The notes under the pieces were generated by a model, which did not search any database, was not told where the DNA came from, and worked only from the letters and a program-made list of their open reading frames with translations. Below, in pieces: positions 49,969 through 57,300 of a DNA stretch of 64,000 bases (the first letter of the stretch is position 1; every line of letters begins with the position of its first letter). The position numbers and the translations under genes were made by a program. The DNA is from Streptoalloteichus hindustanus (GTDB taxonomy: Bacteria; Actinomycetota; Actinomycetes; Mycobacteriales; Pseudonocardiaceae), in contig NZ_FQVN01000002.1 of NCBI RefSeq assembly GCF_900129375.1, forward strand, positions 744,001 through 808,000, written 5' to 3'.

Positions 49969-50439
49969 TCACGCGCCGAGCAGTTCGGCGAGTCGGTCGA
50001 GGAGGACGCGCTGCCCCGTCACGACGAGTTCCCGGGCCCGGTCGAGGTCGAACCACGCCACCCGGTCCAGCTCGGGGAACGACCGCAGCCGGCCCGACCC
50101 CCTCGGCCACTCCATCTCGAACACGCCGGGCACGACCGCGTCCGGGTCGAGATCGCCCTCCACGGCCCACGCCGTCACGACCTTGCCGCCGGACTGCCGC
50201 GTCGTGCCGAGCGGCGTCGGCTCGCCGGGCGGCGCCGGCACGCCGAGCTCCTCGGCGAACTCCCGGCGGGCCGCCGCCAGGGGGTCCTCGTCCGGCGGGT
50301 ACTCGCCCTTGGGCAGCGTCCAGGCGCCCGCGTCGCGGCTCGCCCAGAACGGGCCGCCCATGTGCCCGAGCAGAACCTCGACCCCGTCGTCGCCGTTCCG
50401 GCGGAACAGCAGAATCCCGGCGCTGTGCCTCGTTGTCAC
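49969..50439 (-). CDS. Nudix hydrolase
   Basis: A 156-residue Nudix enzyme hydrolysing nucleoside diphosphates linked to another group. The Nudix box is complete: G-E-Y in LPKGEYPPDEDP, then AAARREFAEELGVP, giving the G-x5-E-x7-REUxEExGU pattern. The N-terminus (HSAGILLFRR) resembles the family of predicted NTP pyrophosphohydrolases. GTG 50439 is the start. Its own RNA probably begins in the gap to the next operon. Confidence 0.92.
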   Translation of the reverse strand: MTTRHSAGILLFRRNGDDGVEVLLGHMGGPFWASRDAGAWTLPKGEYPPDEDPLAAARREFAEELGVPAPPGEPTPLGTTRQSGGKVVTAWAVEGDLDPDAVVPGVFEMEWPRGSGRLRSFPELDRVAWFDLDRARELVVTGQRVLLDRLAELLGA

Positions 50440-50897
50440 GTCGCCCAGTCTGCACCCTGCCCGCCGGCGTTCCCGAGACGACGTGAGAAATCCTCGGCGA
50501 AATTGTTCTTCCCTCTTTGTCCGGCCTGGTTTCGTGGAAAATTCTTCACCGAATCATCGCCCGCGCCGGCACCTCGCGGGGCACCTGATTTTCCGGGGCG
50601 CTGATCGTGACAGCGGGTCAAACTCGCTGCTCGATCCGGTGAGTCCTTACCCCCGGTAGAGGCATACCGCGGTCTTCGCGCCCGGCGGTACCGTGGGCAG
50701 GCCCAACGGCGTCAACGGTCAGGAACCAGCCCGGACCAGCCCGGACCGGCACAGACTGGCGCGGACCGGCTCGGACATGGCTGGGGCGAAAAAGGCGATC
50801 ACTGCTCAATCGGTCATCAATAACGCGCCGGGGCGAGGTGAGCGGATCTGATGAAACAGCCCGTCGCGCGTCGGTCGGTCAGGAAAAGACTCCTGCC
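50440..50897. other. Intergenic region before the radical-SAM/ATP-grasp operon
   Basis: This 458-bp region separates the divergent Nudix gene and the operon. It is locally AT-rich at 50490-50545 (AAATTGTTCTTCCCTCTTTG, GAAAATTCTTCACCG) and has a tandem CCCGGACCAG run at 50731-50752. The operon promoter is probably in 50780-50880. No gene recognised. Confidence 0.45.
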
Positions 50898-53366
50898 ATG
50901 AAACGACCGAGCGCGATGCTGCTCACCGGCGATCTCCGCGAGTACGCCCTCGCGGCGTCGGTCAGCCGCCGCTTCGCCGCCCAGCGGGGGCTGTCCTCCT
51001 GCCAGCCCGTCTGCCGCCCCACCCCGGTGTCCGGCCGACCGCCGCCCGGTCAGCTGCGGGCGCAGGGGCACTACCGCACCGTCGGGATTCCCCTCGACGC
51101 CCTGACCGGGCCGGGGAACCTGGACCGGCGGGCCCGAGCCCTGCGGCACGCCTTCTTCCCCGCGCACGCCCCGCCCGTGGTGGCCGCGCCCACCTGGCCG
51201 CCCGGCCCGCTCGCCCGCGCCGTCTTCACCGCCGTCAGCTCGGACCGGCCGCTGGTGTTCGCCGAGACGGCCACCGCGCTCCGGGAACCGGCCCCGGAAC
51301 CCGGTGGCCACTGGGTGCTCGCCGACTCCCGCAGCCCGCTCGCCGTCGTCGCCGCCGGGTACGCAGCCGCCACCGGAAAGCGGTTCGCCGTCGTGGAACG
51401 CGGCGAGCACCTCGGCGACTGGCTCCGCCGGGTCGAGCACGACAGCGCGATCCTGGTGGCAGAGCACGGGGTGTTCGGCAAGCCGTTCCTCCAGGAACTC
51501 GCCACCTCCCGGCAGTCCCCGCTCGCGCCGGGCGTCATGACCGCCTACTCGGCGGCCCGGTTCAGCCGCCTCGTCTGGCGGCTCCTCGCCCACCGCGACT
51601 TCCGGGCCGGGGGCGGTCGGTTCGGCGAACCGGACCGGCGGCCGGTCCCGCTGCGCGACACCGCGCCCCTGGAGCACTACGTCCTCAGCGGCCACGGCAA
51701 CGAACTGCACGTCCACCACGGCGACGACGAGGTGGTCTGCGGCGCGTTCCCGGTCGAGGAGCGCACCGGGGCGCCGGAGGGCTTCGACTGCGAGCGCGGC
51801 TGCCCCTACCCCGGCCGCATCCGCGGCGCGGACGTCCCCGTCACCACCGCCGTCCTGCTGAGCTGCGAGTCGGCGACCTTCGGCGACGGCTTCGCCCCGC
51901 GCGGGCACTCCGTGCTGCTCAACCTGCTCGACGGCTGGTGCACGTCCGTGATCGCGCCCTACAAGCACGCGATGGTCACCCCCGAGCTGGAGTCGCTGGC
52001 CGAGGCCCTGGTGCGCGGCGGCTACCGGTTGGGGGAGATCGCGGAGCGGCTGAACTCGCTGGTCGGCCCGCACGGGGTGCCGGACGCGCCGTTCGTCCTG
52101 CTGGGCGATCCCGAGCTCGTCCCGGCCACCACGCCGAGGGTCGATTCGGCGGTTCGGTTGGCGCGCCAGGGAAACGCGGTGGTCGTCGAGTGCCGAACCG
52201 CCGGAAGTCGGGTGCTGGACAGCGTCATCCCCCTCGACCACCTCGGTCCGGTCACCGCGGTGCCCCGCGGTCTGGCGGTCGAGCCGGTGTCGGCGGAACT
52301 CGTCTCCGCCGACGTGCGGTTCGCCTTCCGGTCCCCGCCCACCGCCGACAGCGTCGGCGTTCTCGTCTTCGGCCGGACCGAGTTTCCCGCCGTTCCACTG
52401 CGTTTCCGGCTCCGCCGGGCCGCACTGCCCACTGTGGACGAACTCGACCGACTGCGCGCCGACCTCCGCGCCGTCGCCGACCTGTCCGCCCTCGGGCTCG
52501 ATCCCGCCTTCCTCGCCGCCCAGACGCGGGGCATCGCCGACCTCCTGGACCCGCTCCTGGCCTATCCCCGGCTTCCGGAGAGCATCCTCAACCACACCCT
52601 GCTCCGGCACTACGACGCGCTCAGGGACAGCGTCCTGCGGGTGGCGCGTCGCGCCGTCCTCGGCCAACTGCGGGAGATCCTCGGAGAGACGGCCCTGTGG
52701 ATCAGCCACCGCTACGCGGGGAGCTACGGGCTGACCGACCGCACGCGGGCCGACGACCCGCTGCGGCCCTGCCCTCGGTGCGCGGCAAGCACTTCCGCCT
52801 GGCGGTACACCGGCGGCTGTCGGGGCCTGGCGCCGCGAACCGTGGAGGTCTGCCCGCGGTGCGGCATCGTCGCCGACACCCCGGACCCGGCCGCGCTGGA
52901 CGTGACGTTCGCCGGTTCGGGGGCCTTCACCGACCGGACGGAGCACCGACGGGTCACTGTGCGCAACCTGTCGACTGTGCGCCAGGACGTCTCCCTGTTC
53001 GCCCAGTTCACCGAGTGGCGCGCGCAGGGGATCTCGGTGGAGCCCGGGATCGTCGACACCCACCTGGGGCCGGGCGAGGAGACGGCGTTCACCTTCACGT
53101 TCTCCTGCCGCGACCGCCCGCACGACGAGCTGGCCAGCCTGCACGTCTTCGCGCTCACCGCTCGCTTCGCGCTGTCCTGCTTCACCCAACGGGTGCTGGT
53201 GTGCCAGGCCGGCACGCCGACCCGGGTCGGCGTGCCGGCGGGCGAGGACGGCCCAAACGGACCGAGCGGTCCGAGCGGTCCGCGCCTCGGCCCGGTGCTC
53301 CCGATGGTCGCCAGGCCGGTCGAGGGCGCGGGCGCGAAGCGCGGGTCGGGTGGGGGAGAGGGGTAG
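50898..53366 (+). CDS. Putative caspase-fold (C25/CHAT-like) peptidase with zinc ribbon
   Basis: An 822-residue protein. A region around residues 260-420 has the caspase-fold signature: the catalytic His is in HYVLSGHGNELHVHH and the Cys in TTAVLLSCESATFGDG, and a later strand reads GVPDAPFVLLGDPELV, as in gingipain-type C25 and CHAT proteases. Residues 620-660 form a zinc ribbon (PCPRCAAS ... EVCPRCGIV), and residues 670-780 are a beta-sandwich. It has no clear signal peptide. ATG 50898 follows AGGAAAAG; GTG 50838 would add 20 residues. As the first gene of the operon it may process a peptide made by it. The assignment rests on motifs only. Confidence 0.65.
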   Translation: MKRPSAMLLTGDLREYALAASVSRRFAAQRGLSSCQPVCRPTPVSGRPPPGQLRAQGHYRTVGIPLDALTGPGNLDRRARALRHAFFPAHAPPVVAAPTWPPGPLARAVFTAVSSDRPLVFAETATALREPAPEPGGHWVLADSRSPLAVVAAGYAAATGKRFAVVERGEHLGDWLRRVEHDSAILVAEHGVFGKPFLQELATSRQSPLAPGVMTAYSAARFSRLVWRLLAHRDFRAGGGRFGEPDRRPVPLRDTAPLEHYVLSGHGNELHVHHGDDEVVCGAFPVEERTGAPEGFDCERGCPYPGRIRGADVPVTTAVLLSCESATFGDGFAPRGHSVLLNLLDGWCTSVIAPYKHAMVTPELESLAEALVRGGYRLGEIAERLNSLVGPHGVPDAPFVLLGDPELVPATTPRVDSAVRLARQGNAVVVECRTAGSRVLDSVIPLDHLGPVTAVPRGLAVEPVSAELVSADVRFAFRSPPTADSVGVLVFGRTEFPAVPLRFRLRRAALPTVDELDRLRADLRAVADLSALGLDPAFLAAQTRGIADLLDPLLAYPRLPESILNHTLLRHYDALRDSVLRVARRAVLGQLREILGETALWISHRYAGSYGLTDRTRADDPLRPCPRCAASTSAWRYTGGCRGLAPRTVEVCPRCGIVADTPDPAALDVTFAGSGAFTDRTEHRRVTVRNLSTVRQDVSLFAQFTEWRAQGISVEPGIVDTHLGPGEETAFTFTFSCRDRPHDELASLHVFALTARFALSCFTQRVLVCQAGTPTRVGVPAGEDGPNGPSGPSGPRLGPVLPMVARPVEGAGAKRGSGGGEG

Positions 53367-53371
53367 GCGCT

Positions 53372-53707
53372 GTGGACTTCGAGAGCGGGCGGGACGGCGC
53401 CGGGGCGGCGGGCCGGGCCGTGGCCACAAGGACCACAAGGACCACAAGGACCACAGTGGACCTTCGGTCGTCGTGGAACCGGTACGCCGTCCGCGATCTC
53501 TCGGCCATCACCGGCTGGGGTGAAGTCGACCGCGTTCGGACCGCGCTCCGGTGCTGGTCGGGGCGGGCCGACCAGTGGCTTCGGGCAGCGGGCGAGGCCG
53601 AGGGCGGGGACAGTGGGGAGCGGGACCGGCCGGGTCCACTGTGGAGGGGCCGGCCAGCCGCCCGGCGGCCAGCGGCGACGGGGAGGACCGACGATGACGA
53701 GACCTGA
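53372..53707 (+). CDS. Small protein of unknown function in the radical-SAM operon
   Basis: A 111-residue frame from GTG 53372, 5 bp after the protease stop, with strong third-position G/C. It starts with a Thr/Arg run from a 9-bp repeat (ACAAGGACC three times), then a more ordered segment (LRSSWNRYAVRDLSAITGWG, EVDRVRTALRCWSGRADQWL) and an Arg/Pro-rich tail. Its stop overlaps the following ATG region by 14 nt. No family recognised; a partner or recognition protein is possible. Confidence 0.55.
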   Translation: MDFESGRDGAGAAGRAVATRTTRTTRTTVDLRSSWNRYAVRDLSAITGWGEVDRVRTALRCWSGRADQWLRAAGEAEGGDSGERDRPGPLWRGRPAARRPAATGRTDDDET

Positions 53708-54173
53708 CGGGGACAACGCCGTCCTCCGGGCCGTCCAGGAGGCGCTGTCCGGGTACCACCGCCAGATCGAGGAAGTCGACGAGGAGCTGTCCCGGCTCGT
53801 CCACCGGCGCGAGGAGATCGTGGTCGGGGCGCGCACGGCCCTGCTCGAACAACTTCCCGAGGACGTCAGGGGCGGGCTGGCGCGGGAGATCGCCGCCGAG
53901 CGCCCGCCGAGCGCGCTGGGGGCGCGCGCCGCCGGCCACCTGGCCCAGCTCCCGGCGGTGGTGAGCCAGGAGGTCGAGGCGCTGCACGCGCGGCTGCGGG
54001 GATTCCACAGCGAGATCGAGGGGATCGACGCGGACCTCGCGCGCCTGGTGCACAGGCGGGAGGAGCTCGTCACGGCGGCGCGCGAGGCCATGGCCAGGTG
54101 CGTGCCCGACGAGGCCGAGGAACACGCGGCCGACCGCACGCCCCGGGTGGCGATGGCGTTGGCCTGTTGGTGA
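53694..54173 (+). CDS. Coiled-coil protein made of a duplicated helical unit, ending in Ala-Cys-Trp
   Basis: A 159-residue helical protein with an internal duplication. Unit 1 is YHRQIEEVDEELSRLVHRRE and unit 2 FHSEIEGIDADLARLVHRRE, about 95 residues apart, each followed by a further helix. The C-terminus is short and non-helical, RTPRVAMALACW. A leader-like helical part with a short tail carrying Cys and Trp could be a modified substrate, or the protein may be a scaffold. It overlaps its upstream neighbour, and its TGA shares an A with a following ATG (TGATG). Confidence 0.7.
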   Translation: MTRPDGDNAVLRAVQEALSGYHRQIEEVDEELSRLVHRREEIVVGARTALLEQLPEDVRGGLAREIAAERPPSALGARAAGHLAQLPAVVSQEVEALHARLRGFHSEIEGIDADLARLVHRREELVTAAREAMARCVPDEAEEHAADRTPRVAMALACW

Positions 54174-54271
54174 TGCGGGACGGCGGCGCCCCCAACCCGC
54201 CGCCGGGCGGACCGGCGACGGACCGGGGGCGCGGGGAGCCGGGCGAGGAGGAGAACGGATGGAGTCGGTGA
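54173..54271 (+). CDS. Tiny frame linked by TGATG overlap
   Basis: A 32-codon frame starts at the ATG inside TGATG (54171-54175) and ends within the ATP-grasp start region at 54271. The product is Gly/Pro-rich then acidic (MRDGGAPNPPPGG ... EPGEEENGWSR). The overlap supports translation, but the composition is low-complexity and it also covers the ATP-grasp ribosome site. Low confidence. Confidence 0.25.
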   Translation: MRDGGAPNPPPGGPATDRGRGEPGEEENGWSR

Positions 54272-55605
54272 CGACGGAGAAACCCGGTGACGACAACCGG
54301 CCGGTCCTGGTGGTGGTCGACCCCCAGGTCGCGTTGTTCCGGTACCTGGCCGTGGCGCGGCGCAAGGGGTACCGCACGGTGGTGCTGGCGCTGGACCCGG
54401 GGTTCTGCCGGGTCGAGGAGGCCAGGCACAACCGGGCCGCCTTCGGGATGGACGCCGTGACGGACACCGCCACGATCGCCGGTGTGGGCACGACGAGCCA
54501 CATCGACACGCTCATCCAGTGCGACACCGGGAGCGCGAGCGCCATCCGCGACGCGCTGGCGCCGTTCGCCGGCCGGATCGCCGGTCTGCTGCCCGGTGAC
54601 GATCCCTACATCCCGGCGACCTTCGAGGCCGGCCGCGCGCTCGGCTTCGACTGCCCGCCACCCGCCGACGCGGTGTGCCAGCAGTCCAAGAGCGCGATGA
54701 AACGGCGGCTGGCCGAACGGGGTGTGTCCACTCCGGACTTCCGGATCGCCGCGGACCCGGCGGAGGCGGAGCGGCACTGGATCGCCCTCGGTCGGGACTG
54801 CGTGGTGAAGACGGTCGACCACAGCACGAGCGCCAACGTCTTCCGGGTCAACAGCCGGGAGCAGCTCGCGGACGCCTGGGACTCCATCATCACCAACCGA
54901 CTGGCCATCCCGGGGCCGTTCCCGTTGAGCAGGGAGATCCTCCTGGAGGAGGTCGTCCTGGGCCGGCGGCTGAGCGCCGAGGGCTACGTCCGGGACGACC
55001 GGGTGGAGTTCCTGAACTTCTGCGAGAAGATCACCTCGAACGACTTCGTGCTCCTCGGGCACCTGGTGCCGGCGGCGCTGTCGCCGGAGGAGGAGGCGAA
55101 GGTCAGGGCGGTGGTCACCGACTGCGTGGCGGCGCTGGGAATCCGCGACAGCGTGTTCCACGCGGAGGTCCACCTGCGGGAGGGCGTCCCGCACGTCGTC
55201 GAGTGCGCCGCCCGACCGCCCGGGCAGCACGTCGTCGACCTCATCTGGCGCAGCCGCGGCTACGACCTGATGGACGTCGCCATCGACCTGGCCGTTGGCA
55301 AGCCCGTGCACGTGCGCAGCAGGCCGCCGCGTCGGCACTACGCGATGTCGGTCCTGTTCGCCGACGAGCCGGGGCTGGTGACCGGGATCGAGGGGTTGTC
55401 CGAGCTCCGCGCCCGGGGCGGTGTCCGCCAGGTGTACCTGGAGGTGCGCCCCGGCGACCGGGTCGACGCGTCGCGGACCTCCCGGCGCCGCTACGGGTTC
55501 GTGGTCGTCGAGGACGACACGGCCGAAGGCGTGCGGGAGAAGGCCGCGTGGCTGCGGGACAACGTCCGGCTGGAGATCGCGGGGGCCAGTGTTCTGGTCT
55601 CCTGA
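54259..55605 (+). CDS. ATP-grasp ligase
   Basis: A 448-residue carboxylate-amine/thiol ligase. The pre-ATP-grasp Rossmann-like domain starts VLVVVDPQVALFRYLAVARR. The ATP-grasp core contains SKSAMKRRLAERGVSTPDF, the nucleotide-binding strand CVVKTVDHSTSANVFRV, REILLEEVVLGRRLSAEGYV, and the metal-binding FHAEVHLREGVPHVVECAAR-PPG. It resembles L-amino acid ligase/carboxylase-type enzymes (PF13535-like) that join a carboxylate to an amine. It is preceded by GAGGAGG. It probably makes an amide bond during product assembly; it is not of the RimK kind used by microviridins. Confidence 0.85.
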   Translation: MESVTTEKPGDDNRPVLVVVDPQVALFRYLAVARRKGYRTVVLALDPGFCRVEEARHNRAAFGMDAVTDTATIAGVGTTSHIDTLIQCDTGSASAIRDALAPFAGRIAGLLPGDDPYIPATFEAGRALGFDCPPPADAVCQQSKSAMKRRLAERGVSTPDFRIAADPAEAERHWIALGRDCVVKTVDHSTSANVFRVNSREQLADAWDSIITNRLAIPGPFPLSREILLEEVVLGRRLSAEGYVRDDRVEFLNFCEKITSNDFVLLGHLVPAALSPEEEAKVRAVVTDCVAALGIRDSVFHAEVHLREGVPHVVECAARPPGQHVVDLIWRSRGYDLMDVAIDLAVGKPVHVRSRPPRRHYAMSVLFADEPGLVTGIEGLSELRARGGVRQVYLEVRPGDRVDASRTSRRRYGFVVVEDDTAEGVREKAAWLRDNVRLEIAGASVLVS

Positions 55606-55738
55606 CCACGGCCGCGCGCCGAGCCGACGACGACGTCACCGACAGTCCACAGTGGACATCCGAGTTGGGGCCCTCCCGAAGGGATGGGAAAGCCGTGTGC
55701 CCACCACTTCGTCGGACCCGCTCCGGGCCGGTGCGCCG

Positions 55739-55843
55739 ATGAGGAACCCGTGTCAAGGTCGGTGTCAAGGTCCGTGTCGAGGTCAATGTCATGGCGGAAC
55801 TCCCGTTCCGGGACGAGCGATCGGGGAGACCTGGGTGTGGTGA
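55739..55843 (+). CDS. Possible Cys-rich small peptide overlapping the radical SAM start
   Basis: A frame from ATG 55739 (or GTG 55697, with GGGATGGGA upstream) contains C-x3-C-x3-C-x3-C: PCQGRCQGPCRGQCHGG, ending GETWVW. Its TGA overlaps the radical SAM GTG (GTGA). The Cys pattern comes from a 12-bp tandem repeat (GTGTCAAGGTCS) over 55751-55795. Third positions in this frame are poor in G/C, so it may be only a repeat; the same bases read better in other frames. It is listed because of its position. Confidence 0.3.
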   Translation: MRNPCQGRCQGPCRGQCHGGTPVPGRAIGETWVW

Positions 55844-57300
55844 ACTGGAAGGAAGATCCCTATCCGGCGCGGCTCGCGGAGGAGCTGCCCGACGGCGTCG
55901 TGCGCTGTCTGCTCAGCCCGCGCCACTGCCGGATCAGGCCGGGGCAGCACGGGTTCTGCATGGTCAGGGCCAACCGCGACGGCCGACTGGTCAGCCTCAA
56001 CTACGGGCGGTCCGTGCACGCCACCGAGGAGACCATCGAGACCGAGGCGGTGTTCCACTACGCGCCGGGTGAGCCGATCCTGTCGATGGGCAACATCGGC
56101 TGCATGCTCAACTGCGACTACTGCCACAACTGGAAGACGTCGCAGGCGCGGTTCGTCTCCGACGACGACATCCACCGCTACACCCCGGACGAGGTCGTGG
56201 AGATCGCGCTGCGCCACGGCATCCGGGTCCTGTCCTGGACCTACAACGATCCCGTGGTGTGGCACGAGTTCGTCACGGAGACCGCGGCGCTCGCGCGCAA
56301 GGCCGGGCTGGTCAACCTGTTCAAGTCGGCCTTCTTCATCTCCCCGGAGGCCGTGGCGGAGCTGCTCCCGGTGATCGACATCTTCTCGATCTCGGTGAAG
56401 TCGATGGACCCCCGGTACTACCGCAGGCTCACCAAGGGGTGGCTCGAACCGGTGCTCGACGGCGCGAGGCAGGTGCACCGCGCCGGCCGGCACGTGGAGA
56501 TCTCCACGTTGATGGTGACCGACCTCAGCGACGACGAGAAGACCGCGCGGGCCGTGGCCCGGTTCGTCGGCGAGGAACTGGACCCCGCCGTGCCGTTGCA
56601 CTTCGTGCGCTTCCACCCCGACTACAAGATGACCAACAGTCGGCGCACGCCGCTCGACCGGCTGGAGCACGCGCGTCGCGTGGCCCTGGACATGGGCATT
56701 CACCACGTCTACCTGGGCAACGTCTACGACACCGACGCCACCGTCACCACCTGCCACTGGTGCGGGCACCGGCAGGTCACCCGCTACGGCCTCAACGCGA
56801 GCGTTGTGGGCGTCGGTGCGGACGGAACCTGCGGTGGCTGCGGCAAACCCGCCAACCTGACGCTTCTCCCGGCGCGGCCCGCCCGCGCGACTCTCGCCGA
56901 GCTGCCCACGGGCCAGCACCTGCGCACCGCGGGTTTCCACTGGCACGGGGACGTGCGTTCCCTGCACATCCAGGTGCGCAACGACAGCGACTCCGCCCGC
57001 ACCCTCTACCAACGCCGCTTCGGCACGGACTGCGCGCCGGCCTGGACGCCGCTGAACCTCCTGCCCGGCGAGAGTTACCGCTTCATCGCGGCGAAGGCGA
57101 CACCGGGCGAGCAGGGTGTGGAGGTCGCCGTGTCCGACGATGTGCGGTGCAGCCTGCACGAGGTCTTCGACCGCGCGCACTTCCCCACGGTGGAGACGAG
57201 TGCCGGCTCGCTCAACGACGACGTCACGCCGTTGCCCAGCTACGACGCGGCGGTGGGCCGCCCACTGCCCGTGCTCGACGTCGAGGGATCGACGCGATGA
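55837..57300 (+). CDS. AmmeMemoRadiSam-type radical SAM enzyme with extra C-terminal domain
   Basis: A 487-residue radical SAM protein. The N-terminal LLSPRHCRIRPGQHGFCMV and ILSMGNIGCMLNCDYCHNW segments are typical of the AmmeMemoRadiSam family, with the 4Fe-4S cysteines C-x3-C-x2-C near residues 89-96. Zinc-finger pairs CHWCG and CGGCG follow near residues 306 and 331. About 140 further residues (from SLHIQVRNDSDSARTLYQRR) form a beta-rich extension not usual in the family. GTG 55837 or 55840 is the start (GGGGAG upstream). AMMECR1 and Memo partners are missing. Its stop overlaps the next radical SAM gene (ATGA). Confidence 0.88.
   Translation: MVNWKEDPYPARLAEELPDGVVRCLLSPRHCRIRPGQHGFCMVRANRDGRLVSLNYGRSVHATEETIETEAVFHYAPGEPILSMGNIGCMLNCDYCHNWKTSQARFVSDDDIHRYTPDEVVEIALRHGIRVLSWTYNDPVVWHEFVTETAALARKAGLVNLFKSAFFISPEAVAELLPVIDIFSISVKSMDPRYYRRLTKGWLEPVLDGARQVHRAGRHVEISTLMVTDLSDDEKTARAVARFVGEELDPAVPLHFVRFHPDYKMTNSRRTPLDRLEHARRVALDMGIHHVYLGNVYDTDATVTTCHWCGHRQVTRYGLNASVVGVGADGTCGGCGKPANLTLLPARPARATLAELPTGQHLRTAGFHWHGDVRSLHIQVRNDSDSARTLYQRRFGTDCAPAWTPLNLLPGESYRFIAAKATPGEQGVEVAVSDDVRCSLHEVFDRAHFPTVETSAGSLNDDVTPLPSYDAAVGRPLPVLDVEGSTR

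Noticed and set aside
50817-53447. An 876-codon minus-strand frame opposite the caspase-like gene
   Set aside because: Composition is Arg/Gly/His/Val-rich with no motif; the plus strand has zinc ribbon and protease motifs and correct codon bias.
55746-55800. Metallothionein from the Cys ladder
   Set aside because: The Cys spacing follows the 12-bp DNA repeat and the frame has poor codon bias, so a protein family call is not supported.
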